DNA of 64,000 bases, from assembly GCA_025937785.1 (NCBI GenBank), contig JAICQQ010000001.1, positions 103,098-167,097 of the forward strand, given 5' to 3'. Of this stretch, positions 35,189-43,553 are shown piece by piece. The notes beneath the pieces are model-generated. The model did not search any database. It saw only the letters and a program-made list of their open reading frames with translations, and was not told the origin of the DNA. Each line of letters begins with the position of its first letter. The stretch's first letter is position 1. A program made the translations under genes and the position numbers. This stretch comes from Polyangiaceae bacterium. Lineage in GTDB: Bacteria; Myxococcota_A; Polyangia; Polyangiales; Polyangiaceae.

Positions 35189-36820
35189 TCAGCGAGAGGC
35201 TGCGGCATCGCCGCGTTCCGCGGGGGAGGTTCCCAGGTACAGGGCGAGCGTCGAAGCGGCCGCGCGCCGATCGAAGGGCACCCCGTTCAGCACGTCGCGC
35301 CGCGAGATATTCTCGAAAAGCTCGATCAGGAACTCGTGGAACGCGATGCACTCCTGGATTGCCTTGTCGAGTCGAGTGGGGTCGACCAGCTCTGTGTCAC
35401 CGAGCGCCTCCATGGCCGACAGGAAGGCATCGAAGCGCGGATAATCCGTGGCCCTGAGCAGCGGATACCCCATCGCCCGGAAGTACGCGAGGAACTCGCG
35501 GACGAACTCGAAGCTGAACACCGCCGTCCAGCGGTCGTCGGTGGGCGAATGCTGAGCCTTGGTGGCGAACGCCCGCACGATCTGGGCGAACATCCACACG
35601 TCGCGCCGCAGGCGTTCGCTGGTTTCTCGTCGCGCCGAAAGATCGTCGAAGACGCGACCCTCTTCCAGACTCACGCCGAGCGCTTTCCCGAGAAACAGGA
35701 TCGGATTCCTGAGCGCCGGGCGGAGGTCAGTGATAGTGGCTTGTAGCGCGCCGCGCATTTCCGGGATGCTCTGGCGCACGCTGGGAGGGGCGAGGTGCTG
35801 CTGAAATGCGCGCCGCATCTCGAGCCGCAGGTTACCCGCGATAGCCTCGAGCGCGCTCTTGATGTCGAGCATGCGCACGCCGTTGGCACGAAACTCGGCA
35901 GCACGTCCCTTGATGTGTGCTGCGGGGACCTGCAATAGCTCGCGTTCATAGCACTGGGCAAGCAGGCTGCCCGAGTGCTGGCGCAGGTAGTCGCTGAGAG
36001 CGCGCGCGTCGGAACGGAGCACGCTCAGTACCAAGTACGCGCGTCCGATGCCGTTCCGGCGTCTGTTGCCGAGCTCTGACGAGATGCGCGACAAGAGCCG
36101 CAGGTAGCGCAGCATGCGGAACAGCGAGAGGAACGTGAGCGCCACCAAGCGCCGGGCCTCGTCGCCCGGCACGCCGCGGATCAAGTCGAGGACCTGGGGC
36201 GACTTGATGCGGTCGAACTCGGGGCGAAACTCGAGCGCGCTCAGCGGGTTGAACACCGGGTTCCGCCCCACTTCGCGCTGCATCAGCGTGAGCACGGCGT
36301 AGAACATACGGAAGGGAACGCGGCGAGCTCGCAGTAAACCATCGACGACTTCGTTCGCCGTCGTGAGCCCGTGCCGTAGCGCGACCAAGCACTCTTCCGG
36401 TGACGTCTGATCGCTGCCGTTCTGCAACAGGCGCGCGCGCACATTGTCTTCCGGCAACACCGTTTCGAGGTACCGTTGAAACAGAAACGCGCGGTCCTTG
36501 GCCCCGAGCAAGCGGCGCGCGAGCCCGATGGCGTGTTCGAGCCCGCTGTGCAGCACGTGCGTTGCGTCGCGGAAGTCTTGTCCGACGATTGAACTACGTC
36601 GAGGCGGGCCTGGGTGATTGCGAGGGTTGGCGAAGCAGGCGGTGCCCTTCAGCAGCACTTCGAACTCGAAGAGCAGATCTTCTTTGCCTTCGACGGCCAG
36701 GCTTTGGAACCAGGTGTCTCGCGCGGCGCGTTGCTCGCGCAGCAGCCCGCGCGTCGTACTGAGCAGCTCACTGTAGGCGTCGGGCCCGGTGGGCGGTGGC
36801 AGCGGAAATAAGGGCACCAT
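35189..36820 (-). CDS. Large helical hypothetical protein
   Basis: 543 residues, no signal peptide, no membrane segment, mostly alpha-helical with many Arg/Leu/Glu residues (for example RMLRYLRLLSRISSELGNRRRNG, LRRDVWMFAQIVRAFATKAQ). I recognise no domain. The N-terminus is Pro-rich (PLFPLPPPTGP). It is the last gene of a run that starts with an HNH nuclease and an AgmX-like protein, spaced 30 bases after the latter. Function unknown. Confidence 0.75.
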   Translation of the reverse strand: MVPLFPLPPPTGPDAYSELLSTTRGLLREQRAARDTWFQSLAVEGKEDLLFEFEVLLKGTACFANPRNHPGPPRRSSIVGQDFRDATHVLHSGLEHAIGLARRLLGAKDRAFLFQRYLETVLPEDNVRARLLQNGSDQTSPEECLVALRHGLTTANEVVDGLLRARRVPFRMFYAVLTLMQREVGRNPVFNPLSALEFRPEFDRIKSPQVLDLIRGVPGDEARRLVALTFLSLFRMLRYLRLLSRISSELGNRRRNGIGRAYLVLSVLRSDARALSDYLRQHSGSLLAQCYERELLQVPAAHIKGRAAEFRANGVRMLDIKSALEAIAGNLRLEMRRAFQQHLAPPSVRQSIPEMRGALQATITDLRPALRNPILFLGKALGVSLEEGRVFDDLSARRETSERLRRDVWMFAQIVRAFATKAQHSPTDDRWTAVFSFEFVREFLAYFRAMGYPLLRATDYPRFDAFLSAMEALGDTELVDPTRLDKAIQECIAFHEFLIELFENISRRDVLNGVPFDRRAAASTLALYLGTSPAERGDAAASR

Positions 36821-36850
36821 CGGTCTTCGATGCGGGACCGGCCACGCCGG

Positions 36851-37435
36851 TTACTTGGGGTTGAAGTTGAACGGGTAGTTGACCTGGGTCTCGAGGCCCT
36901 TGGAGGATGCGGGGAACTGGACCTTGCGCAATTCGCCGATGATGCACTTGGCGACTTCAGGGTGCTTCAGCGTGCTGCGCGCCTCGTTCAGCGTGCCTTC
37001 GCGCACCCGGCCCGCAGAATCGAGCACGAAGTGGATCACGATGTCGCCCTGAATCTCCGGCTCTTTGTCCTGCACGGCGTCGTAGCAGGCACGAAAGCGG
37101 GCGCGATTGTCGAGCACCACTTGCTGGATCACCTTCATCGTGCGCGTCTCGCCGTCGCTCAAGGAGCTGCCGCCGGTGGTCGCCGCGCCCTCTGCCGTCT
37201 GAGCCTCGTACTCGGCGATGGACGGGTCCGTCGCGGGCTCGCCCTCTGGCTCGGGCATGGCCAAGGCGCCCTGCATGTCTTCCGCGGCCGGGTCGGCTTC
37301 GGGCTCCGGGGCGGTGTCTGGTGCCGCCTCCGGAGGAGGTGTGGACCCGGCGCTGCAAGCGACACCCAGCGCCGGTGCCGTGAGCAGGGTCACGAGCAAC
37401 GGCATCTTCCTTCCAAACTGCTTGATGGAGCGCAT
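36851..37435 (-). CDS. AgmX/PglI C-terminal domain lipoprotein
   Basis: 194 residues: signal peptide with lipobox (APALGVAC), an acidic Pro/Ala/Glu-rich linker (about 30-95), and a C-terminal AgmX/PglI-type (TonB-like) domain: VVLDNRARFRACYDAVQ, GDIVIHFVLDSAGRVREGT, VAKCIIGELRKVQFPA. The pair of Cys residues (CYDA, KCII) is typical. The domain is common in myxobacterial gliding and outer-membrane proteins. It sits in the middle of a same-strand three-gene run. Confidence 0.85.
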   Translation of the reverse strand: MRSIKQFGRKMPLLVTLLTAPALGVACSAGSTPPPEAAPDTAPEPEADPAAEDMQGALAMPEPEGEPATDPSIAEYEAQTAEGAATTGGSSLSDGETRTMKVIQQVVLDNRARFRACYDAVQDKEPEIQGDIVIHFVLDSAGRVREGTLNEARSTLKHPEVAKCIIGELRKVQFPASSKGLETQVNYPFNFNPK

Positions 37436-37533
37436 ACGGCCTACTCTACCCGAGTCGCTCCGCGTGAGGGCCAAGGATTGCCTCGTGACCCGTGCGGGGG
37501 CGGGGGGCGGGCTGGTTCTATTGCTGCTTGAAA

Positions 37534-38148
37534 TCAGCCCGCCGCGAGGAACGGCCCCCATTCGACGTACGGTTGCTTCGTGAGGAGCAAGATGTGCCGG
37601 GTCGTCGACCAGTTCGGCTCGCGAGGGGGCCGCAGCAACTTCATCTTCGCCTCGAGGGGTGTGCGCCGGCCCTTCTTCAAGTTGCACGAGCGACAGGAGA
37701 CGACCAAGTTCTCCCACGTGTCTTCGCCGAGCCGAGAACGCGGCAACACGTGGTCGATGTTGAGCTCGCGGATGCCCGGGTGCCGACCGCAGTACTGGCA
37801 CTGGTAGTCATCGCGCAGCAGGAGATTCTTCCGGGTGAGCCGTACCCGGTGGGCAGGCAGCCGCTCGTAGCGCACCAGGTGCAGCACGCGCGGCACGCGC
37901 ACTTCGCCGTCGACGAGTGGGACGCCGTCGTCGAGCTGGCGCACCGGTAGCCGGCGCCAATCGGTGAAATCGTGGGTTTCGCCGGCGTCGTCCACCGCAC
38001 GCGCGGCGCCTCCGTAAAGCAGCACCAAAGCGCGCCGCGCCGAGGCTACCGCTACCGGGGCGAAGAAGCGGTTGAGCAAGAGAACTGGAATCGACAACAC
38101 ATCGGGCGAACTCCGCGGGTGGGGATGGTCGTCGATTGTCGTTCTCAT
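37534..38148 (-). CDS. HNH endonuclease
   Basis: 204 residues. A C-terminal HNH (His-Me finger) module (about 105-165) has CQYCGRHPG, NIDHVLPRSRLGEDTWENLVVSCRSCNLKKG: four zinc Cys plus the DH...N...N/H catalytic set. The N-terminal 100 residues are typical of the solitary HNH proteins common in bacteria. The role is unclear; no methylase or phage gene is adjacent. First gene of a three-gene run. Confidence 0.87.
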   Translation of the reverse strand: MRTTIDDHPHPRSSPDVLSIPVLLLNRFFAPVAVASARRALVLLYGGAARAVDDAGETHDFTDWRRLPVRQLDDGVPLVDGEVRVPRVLHLVRYERLPAHRVRLTRKNLLLRDDYQCQYCGRHPGIRELNIDHVLPRSRLGEDTWENLVVSCRSCNLKKGRRTPLEAKMKLLRPPREPNWSTTRHILLLTKQPYVEWGPFLAAG

Positions 38149-38299
38149 CTCCGCTTCTTAGAGTAGCATGGCCGGCCCGCAGTGGGGATCGCCCCACAAT
38201 CGCCCTCGACCGCCCGGCCACAATCCGCTATCTGACGCCCCAGGGCGAGTGCTGCGGCTCCAACCTGGAGTCAGAATCAGGCCCTCGCCGGCCTCGATC

Positions 38300-39820
38300 A
38301 TGAAGAATCTCCAGCGACGCGACGCCAGTCGCTCCCCCGCTTCCCCGGCTTTCCTAACCAGTGCGCTCGCACCCTTGCTGTTTGCATTGGGTTGTGGGCC
38401 GGCCGTGCCGAAAGAGGCCGAGTGGCCCCCCTTAGGTAAGAAATGGTACGAGCGCGCCTCGGCCAGCTACCGCAGCGGCGACATCGAGGATGCCGAGATC
38501 GCGTGCGAGAACGCGCTCCGACTGGTGCCCGACCGCAGCGAGGTGCGCACGCTCGCCGCCCACGTGGCGCTCGCGCAGCTCGAATACGATCGCGCCGTGC
38601 AGCTCGTGCGCGGCATGAACGGACAGGAGCCGTCGGCCATCCGCAGCCGCGCATACTGGTACGCCGGCAAGATCACCCAGGCCGCAGACGAGCTCGATCA
38701 CTTGCTCGCGGATCCGGAAATGCGCGATCCGTGGGCCACCGAAGTGGCAAAGCTCGCGCGCCAGGGCCGCGGGCGCGAACCCTTCGCAATGTCCGGGGGT
38801 CTGCTCGCAGTCACCGAGATGCCTCGTGTCGGGTCGACCTCGCTGATCGTGCCCGTCGAGGTCGACGGCGAGCCGGCGCTGGGCATGATCGCGACCGACG
38901 TCGCCGAAGCTGTCGTGGACTCGAGCTCGGGCAAGGAAGCGTCCTGGATCTCACTGCGCTTCGCCGAGCGCATCGAGGTGAGCGACGTGCCGGCGATGGC
39001 GCGCGATCTGTCGCGCATTTCGCGCCAGCTGAACGCGCCCATCAAACTGCTCATCGGCGTGAACTTGCTCAGACACCTGCACGCCACCTTCGACTTCGGC
39101 GGCGGGCAGTTCGTGGTGCGCAGTTTCGAGCCGCCCCCTCCGCCCGAAGCGACGACCCTGCGCGTCAGCTACGTGCGAGGTGGCGGTATGCTGTTGCGCG
39201 GGGCCTTTGGCGTCGACGACAACGCGCCCTGGGGTTCGTTCCTGGTCAACACCTCGATGACCTACCCCGTGGCCCTGGACAAGCAGGGTTGGGAAAAAGC
39301 GGGTGTGCAGCTCGGCTCGCTCTCCGCGATCCCGAACCTCGCCTCGGTCAAGCAAGGGACCCTGCCGGTGCTGCGCCTCGGCGCCTTCGAGGTCCCCGGT
39401 GTCCCCGGCGTACTCGGGGGTCCCGTACAAGAAATGGAGCAGGGCCTCGACATCGAGCTCGATGGTCTTCTGGGATCGGGTTTGCTCGCGGCCTTCCGTG
39501 TGACCCTCGTCGACCGCGGTAAGACCATGTGGCTCGAAGACATCCCACGCGCGGCGGTGTCCGGTGCCGGTGACCTGCCCCCGGAAGACGCCCCGCTCGA
39601 AGGTGAAGCGCCCCTCGACGGCACGCCCCCAATGGACGCCGCCCCGACGGACGGCCCGGCGGCCCCCGCGCCGGCCCCGAAAGCGCCTGCGCCCGCGCCG
39701 GTTCCGAAAGCGCCTGCGCCTGCAGCGGCGCCGAAAGCGCCTGCGCCCGCGCCAGCGCCGGTCCCGAAAGCGCCTGCGCCCGCAGCGGCGCCGAAAGCGC
39801 CCGCGCCCGCACGGCCGTGA
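38300..39820 (+). CDS. TPR lipoprotein with aspartyl-protease-like lobes, probably inactive
   Basis: 506 residues: lipobox (LLFALGC), TPR-like helices (about 48-155), then two lobes resembling aspartyl proteases. Lobe 1 has a strand-turn PVEVDGEPALGMIATDVAEAVV (position 198-200) and the typical IGVNLLRHLHATFDFGGGQFVVR. Lobe 2 has SFLVNTSMTYPVAL (316-319) and DGLLGSGLLAAFRVTLVDRG. Where a protease carries Asp-Thr-Gly, these read Ala-Thr-Asp and Asn-Thr-Ser, so activity looks lost. The tail is a repeated Pro/Lys/Ala-rich stretch encoded by a 60-bp tandem repeat. The start ATG at 38300 is chosen for the signal peptide. It overlaps coaD's alternative GTG. Confidence 0.72.
   Translation: MKNLQRRDASRSPASPAFLTSALAPLLFALGCGPAVPKEAEWPPLGKKWYERASASYRSGDIEDAEIACENALRLVPDRSEVRTLAAHVALAQLEYDRAVQLVRGMNGQEPSAIRSRAYWYAGKITQAADELDHLLADPEMRDPWATEVAKLARQGRGREPFAMSGGLLAVTEMPRVGSTSLIVPVEVDGEPALGMIATDVAEAVVDSSSGKEASWISLRFAERIEVSDVPAMARDLSRISRQLNAPIKLLIGVNLLRHLHATFDFGGGQFVVRSFEPPPPPEATTLRVSYVRGGGMLLRGAFGVDDNAPWGSFLVNTSMTYPVALDKQGWEKAGVQLGSLSAIPNLASVKQGTLPVLRLGAFEVPGVPGVLGGPVQEMEQGLDIELDGLLGSGLLAAFRVTLVDRGKTMWLEDIPRAAVSGAGDLPPEDAPLEGEAPLDGTPPMDAAPTDGPAAPAPAPKAPAPAPVPKAPAPAAAPKAPAPAPAPVPKAPAPAAAPKAPAPARP
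39660..39817 (+). repeat. 60-bp imperfect tandem repeat encoding a Pro/Lys/Ala-rich tail
   Basis: The 3' end of the preceding gene has two near-identical blocks (39701-39760 and 39761-39817) encoding VPKAPAPAAAPKAPAPA-like units, after a related partial copy. It is likely to vary in copy number by slippage. Confidence 0.75.
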
Positions 39821-39825
39821 GCCTT

Positions 39826-40308
39826 ATGGTCCACACCGCGATCTACGCCGGCAGCTTCGATCCCCCCACCTACGGTCACCTCGACCTGGTGGAGCGGGCG
39901 GCAGCGCTGTTCCCGCGCGTGGTCGTGGCCCTCGGCGCGCATCCAACCAAGCAAGCGCTCTTCAGCGCGGCCGAGCGCCGCGAAATGATGCAGGCTATCT
40001 GCAAGCCGTTCCCCAACGTCGAGGTCGACAGCTTCGATGGTCTGCTCGTCGACTACGCCACGCGCCTCGGCGCACGCGTCATCGTGCGCGGCCTGCGCGC
40101 CGGCACCGACTTCGAGTACGAGCTCCAGATCGCGCACGCCAACGCCGACATGAAGCCCGAGCTCGACACGGTATTTCTGCCCACGCGCACCAATTACGGG
40201 TTCATCTCCGCGTCGCTCGTGCGCGAGATCGCTCGGCACGGCGGCGACGTCAGCCGCTACGCTCCGCCCGACGTCTGCGAGCGCGTGAAGGCGAAGTTCG
40301 CGAAGTAG
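39826..40308 (+). CDS. coaD: Phosphopantetheine adenylyltransferase
   Basis: 160 residues. CoaD transfers AMP from ATP to 4'-phosphopantetheine, the penultimate step of coenzyme A synthesis. Visible motifs: AIYAGSFDPPTYGHLDL (the T/H-x-G-H nucleotide-binding site) and VIVRGLRAGTDFEYELQIAHAN. FISASLVREIA, the ISSTxxR motif variant, is also present. The upstream GTG at 39817 overlaps the stop of the previous gene, so translation may be coupled; the ATG at 39826 fits the usual start. Confidence 0.95.
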   Translation: MVHTAIYAGSFDPPTYGHLDLVERAAALFPRVVVALGAHPTKQALFSAAERREMMQAICKPFPNVEVDSFDGLLVDYATRLGARVIVRGLRAGTDFEYELQIAHANADMKPELDTVFLPTRTNYGFISASLVREIARHGGDVSRYAPPDVCERVKAKFAK

Positions 40309-40359
40309 CGACCTCGCCAGAGCGGGCTGCGCCTCACTCAGACGTCTGACCGGCCTCGC

Positions 40360-40914
40360 TCAGTGCTTCTGCCCATGCTCGCCGACGTTCAGAGCTACGA
40401 CCCATCGGTGCAGATACGCCTGGTCGAGGGCATCGCCCTTGGTCCTGAGAATCCCGGCAACGTCCCGAATCTGGCGTTCGGACTCGCTCAGTTTCGCCCA
40501 TTCCAATTTGGAAAGGATCACGTCTTCCGCAGCTGCGACGTACAATTTCGCCCCCAAGAGCTCTGCCTCCTGACGCCTTTCGAATTCCTGAATGCTGTAC
40601 GCACGAGATTTTCGGATGATGAAGTCGATCTTCCAGCCCGTCGTGAAGTCTACGACGTTGAAGAGCGTTTCCGCGCCGTATGCCTGAAGCGCCGCATCAC
40701 GGCTGACGTAGTAGTCGGTTTCCGGGAACTGCTCGAGCAGCTGTTGCAGCGACCCGAGCGTGGGTGCGATCACCACATCGATATCCTGGGTTGTTCGCGG
40801 CGTGCCATGAAAGGCGCTTGCGAACGATCCCACCAACATGTACGGCACTTCCGCGGCGTGCAGCGCGTGCAAGGCGCGCCCGACGACCGCCTCAACGCTG
40901 TCGTCGGAAGCCAT
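40360..40914 (-). CDS. Nucleotidyltransferase-fold protein (AbiEii/MNT-like), possible toxin
   Basis: 184 residues. The nucleotidyltransferase core is GSFASAFHGTPRTTQDIDVVI (GS...D-x-D). Further segments are KIDFIIRKSRAYS and AEDVILSKLEWAKLSESERQIRDVAGIL, which match AbiEii/AbiGii toxin-family-like proteins. Such proteins are partners in bacterial abortive-infection and toxin-antitoxin modules. It starts 23 bases inside the upstream small gene, so the two are expressed together. Composition is less GC-rich than that of its neighbours, compatible with transfer. Confidence 0.85.
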   Translation of the reverse strand: MASDDSVEAVVGRALHALHAAEVPYMLVGSFASAFHGTPRTTQDIDVVIAPTLGSLQQLLEQFPETDYYVSRDAALQAYGAETLFNVVDFTTGWKIDFIIRKSRAYSIQEFERRQEAELLGAKLYVAAAEDVILSKLEWAKLSESERQIRDVAGILRTKGDALDQAYLHRWVVALNVGEHGQKH

Positions 40915-41113
40915 ACAACTCCCAGACTAGCTGTTCGCGGATGCCGGCTTCGTCCAGCGCTGGATGTGCCGTCTTGATGCGCGCGATCGCCATGCTCCGG
41001 ACGGCGTCACTCATCTGACAGGCGATGAGCACCTTGCGGGCGCCGCTCATGGCGCGGTGTATGCGAGCCTGCACTGCTGCTGCCTCCGGAGACGTGTCGT
41101 GCACGCCATTCAC
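40892..41113 (-). CDS. Small helical protein, candidate partner of the nucleotidyltransferase
   Basis: About 73 residues, Ala/Arg/Met-rich and helical (AVQARIHRAMSGARKVLIACQMSDAV, RIKTAHPALDEAGIREQLVWEL). It overlaps the nucleotidyltransferase gene by 23 bases. Small helical proteins of this pattern commonly sit upstream of nucleotidyltransferase genes; whether it is an antitoxin is inference. The start is uncertain: GTG at 41113 or 41104, or TTG at 41122. Confidence 0.65.
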   Translation of the reverse strand: MNGVHDTSPEAAAVQARIHRAMSGARKVLIACQMSDAVRSMAIARIKTAHPALDEAGIREQLVWELYGFRRQR

Positions 41114-41221
41114 GTAGCACAACCTGGGACGTGGTTAGCGCTTGTCGGAGTCAACTCGGAACCCTCCGGAGTCGACCGTGCAATCTCGAGGCAACGCTGA
41201 CGAACAGGAGCACCATCGAAC

Positions 41222-41596
41222 TCACGGTGCGACACGAGAGAAATAGGCTGTGAGCGCCCCGGTAGGGTGAGCATGCAGCATCGTCACCCCGGTAAGCAAG
41301 CATATCGCCGCTGTGACGAACACCGCACACAGCGCGCGCCCCCACGATCGATCATAGGTTGCAGGGCGAACTACCGCATACACAATTGCCAAATCCACGC
41401 TGATCGCGCCGGAAAATGTGAAAACCCCGTCGAGTGGGTCCGGATGAGGTAGCGGCACGTTCAGAGGTTGAGCTCGTAGGCGTCGACAACTGAAGCCGGA
41501 TGCCACCACCGCGCCGACGCCGGCGAGCCACGGCACGGCAAGAATTCCGCGAGCGTGGCGGGACATGAGTGTCGGTGGCTGAGGCCGAGTCGACAT
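41222..41596 (-). CDS. Small membrane protein
   Basis: 124 residues with about three hydrophobic segments (GILAVPWLAGVGAVVASGFSC, FSGAISVDLAIVYAVV, ALCAVFVTAAICLLTGVTML). No family recognised. The composition is less GC-biased and the frame could be spurious, but the regular hydrophobic pattern supports it. ATG at 41596 or 41566. Confidence 0.5.
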   Translation of the reverse strand: MSTRPQPPTLMSRHARGILAVPWLAGVGAVVASGFSCRRLRAQPLNVPLPHPDPLDGVFTFSGAISVDLAIVYAVVRPATYDRSWGRALCAVFVTAAICLLTGVTMLHAHPTGALTAYFSRVAP

Positions 41597-41684
41597 CCAG
41601 TGTCCACGGTAGCCGACTTGCAGCGGCTCGCGAGCGGACGCGCTCGGAGTTCACCCAGACTTCACCGTGCCCGGGGGCGCTCGG

Positions 41685-42650
41685 TTAACCCTGGTAGAAC
41701 GGGGTCGGCATGAAGAGCAGCACGAAGAGCGCGGCGCAGAGCCACGCGACGGCGCGACGACCGGGGGATAGCACGGAGTCGTCCGTTTCGGGGTGATCGT
41801 CGCCGTCTTGAGAGCGCCGGAGCAGGCTGAGGAAGACGAACCACACGAGCCATGTCGACGAATTGAGCAACGCGAAGTACCAGGGTTGGTCGACGCTGCC
41901 CAGGACGATGGGGGTCGAGAACCGCGCGAGCTGCACGACGAACAAGGCGAGCACGCCCCAGCGCACCCAGCGACTGAGCGTGGTGTGGCGTTTGCCGAGC
42001 AGGGCGTAAGCGATGTGCCCGCCGTCGAGCTGGCCGTATGGCATCAGGTTCAGCATCGTGAGCAACAAGCCTGCCCAGCCGGCGACCGCGGTCGGATGCA
42101 GCGAGACGTCGTGGCCTTCGGGGAGGGGCCCGAGCACGAGGTACTTGAGGCCGAAGTAGAGGAGGCTCTGCCCCTCTTGCCGGTAGCCGCTGTCGGGCAG
42201 CGGGAGCACTGGTGACCACGACAGCCCCAGCGCGAGTACGACGACGGCCACGACGAGGCCCGCCAGGGGGCCCGCGGCAGCGAAGTCGAGGAGAACGTTG
42301 CGGGAGCGGATGCGTTCGGGCACGGTGATGACGGCGCCAAAGGTGCCGAGGCCCACGGGCACCGGGATGAAGTAGGGAAGTGACGCGGGCACCCGATGCC
42401 AGCGCGCGGCGAAGTAATGGCCGAACTCGTGGCAGAGCAGGATGGCGAGCAGCGGCACCGCGAAGGGCCACCCCGCGCGCAGATGGTCCAACAAGCCCGA
42501 AGGCTTCTCCCAGCCCCACTCGGGGGCCACCCAGAACACCGTGGCGACGGTTGCCACGAAACAGGCGAAATTGATGCGAGGGTCGAAGCGATGCGGTTCG
42601 TCGGTTTCGGAGCCCGGGTGCGCGGCGGCTGAAGCGGGGGCGTCAGTCAT
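41685..42650 (-). CDS. Site-2 protease (M50) family metalloprotease
   Basis: A 321-residue polytopic membrane protein. The zinc motif HEFGH (H74, E75, H78) lies in the first helix region, and the second ligand motif NLMPYGQLDGGH (third ligand Asp) is intact. It also has the GTFGAVITVPERIRSRNVLLDFAAAGPLAG segment typical of the M50 family with a cytosolic insertion. It may cleave membrane-bound substrates within the bilayer. Its ATG overlaps the stop of the FliH/SctL-like gene by eight bases, so it is the last gene of a four-gene operon. Confidence 0.92.
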   Translation of the reverse strand: MTDAPASAAAHPGSETDEPHRFDPRINFACFVATVATVFWVAPEWGWEKPSGLLDHLRAGWPFAVPLLAILLCHEFGHYFAARWHRVPASLPYFIPVPVGLGTFGAVITVPERIRSRNVLLDFAAAGPLAGLVVAVVVLALGLSWSPVLPLPDSGYRQEGQSLLYFGLKYLVLGPLPEGHDVSLHPTAVAGWAGLLLTMLNLMPYGQLDGGHIAYALLGKRHTTLSRWVRWGVLALFVVQLARFSTPIVLGSVDQPWYFALLNSSTWLVWFVFLSLLRRSQDGDDHPETDDSVLSPGRRAVAWLCAALFVLLFMPTPFYQG

Positions 42651-43317
42651 GCTTCAGTGTTTCGCGGAGCTTCTGCGCAAGCCGCTCGAGCTGCGGGCTG
42701 AGATCGGCGTCGAGCACACCGACGTCGGTCACGATCTTGAGGCTGCTCGGGGCGCGAGCGGCGACGGAAACCACGCGCACCGTCTCGGCGTGAGGAGCGA
42801 GTGTCGCGAGCACGGCCTCGAGCGCAGACACGTCATCGGGGTGAGCCTCGATCACGATCTGTCGAGCGCCGCGCGCTTCCGTGAGGGCCTGACGTGCCAG
42901 GTCGGCGATGCGCTCGGGTGCCAGGCGAAGTTCGTCACCGAGGATGCGCTCCGCGAGCATGCGGGCGAGCGCGAGCAGCTGATCGAGCTGGCGATCGGCG
43001 CTGCTGCTCTCGTGCGCGCGCAGGGCAATGGCTCGTGCGGCGAGTGTGGCGGCAGCATCGGCACGGCCTTGCGCCTCGGCGCGCAGCCGAGCCTGGGCGG
43101 CGGCTCGCTCGGCTTCGTGCACGATGGCTGCGGCGCGTTCCTCGGCCTGCGCCAGGATGGCGCGGGCGCGTTCGTGGGCCTCGAACTCTTGTGCCGGGAG
43201 GCGCTGAGCGTGGGGCACGCGAGTGGTCGCGCTGGAGTCGGGCGGGCTTTCGGCTAGGGCGGGCTGCGCGGTGACTGCCGCGTCGCCGCGCAGGATGCGC
43301 GCACGCCCGAGCTTCAC
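42643..43317 (-). CDS. FliH/SctL-like secretion-ATPase regulator, orphan
   Basis: 224 residues. A long Ala/Arg/Glu-rich coiled-coil (about 45-100: AILAQAEERAAAIVHEAERAA) precedes a C-terminal globular part with ILGDELRLAPERIADLARQALTEARGARQIVIEAHPDDVSALEAVL. That layout matches FliH/SctL stators that bind the type III secretion or flagellar ATPase. No other type III or flagellar gene is present in the window. GTG start at 43317 overlaps the stop of the upstream small gene as GTGA; a longer frame to 43929 is only antisense to the thiolase. The real partner is unknown. Confidence 0.75.
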   Translation of the reverse strand: MKLGRARILRGDAAVTAQPALAESPPDSSATTRVPHAQRLPAQEFEAHERARAILAQAEERAAAIVHEAERAAAQARLRAEAQGRADAAATLAARAIALRAHESSSADRQLDQLLALARMLAERILGDELRLAPERIADLARQALTEARGARQIVIEAHPDDVSALEAVLATLAPHAETVRVVSVAARAPSSLKIVTDVGVLDADLSPQLERLAQKLRETLKHD

Positions 43318-43553
43318 AAGAGCCTCTGCTCGTGCACGGCGCGAGCCACCTCGGCGAGGGCTGTTGCGAGCACGCGGGCTCGTTCTGTCCGATTCGGGTG
43401 GCTGAGCGCCGTGGCGAGCGGGACGTTCGCCGTGGCGCCAGCCAGGCCAGCCAGGAGCTCGTCGCCGCGTCGCCCGAGCAAGTAGCCGCACGCCACGTAG
43501 GCGCGCGCGACCGCTGGGTCTGGGGTCGAGGAGCCCGGGGGTCGCGAGCTCAC
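43314..43553 (-). CDS. Small protein between thiolase and FliH-like gene
   Basis: 79 residues, soluble and helical (AVARAYVACGYLLGRRGDELLAGL, ERARVLATALAEVARAVHEQRLL). Its GTG start overlaps the thiolase stop and its TGA overlaps the next GTG, so it is embedded in an overlapping operon. No family recognised; the longer frame in this stretch is shadow of the thiolase. Confidence 0.6.
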   Translation of the reverse strand: MSSRPPGSSTPDPAVARAYVACGYLLGRRGDELLAGLAGATANVPLATALSHPNRTERARVLATALAEVARAVHEQRLL

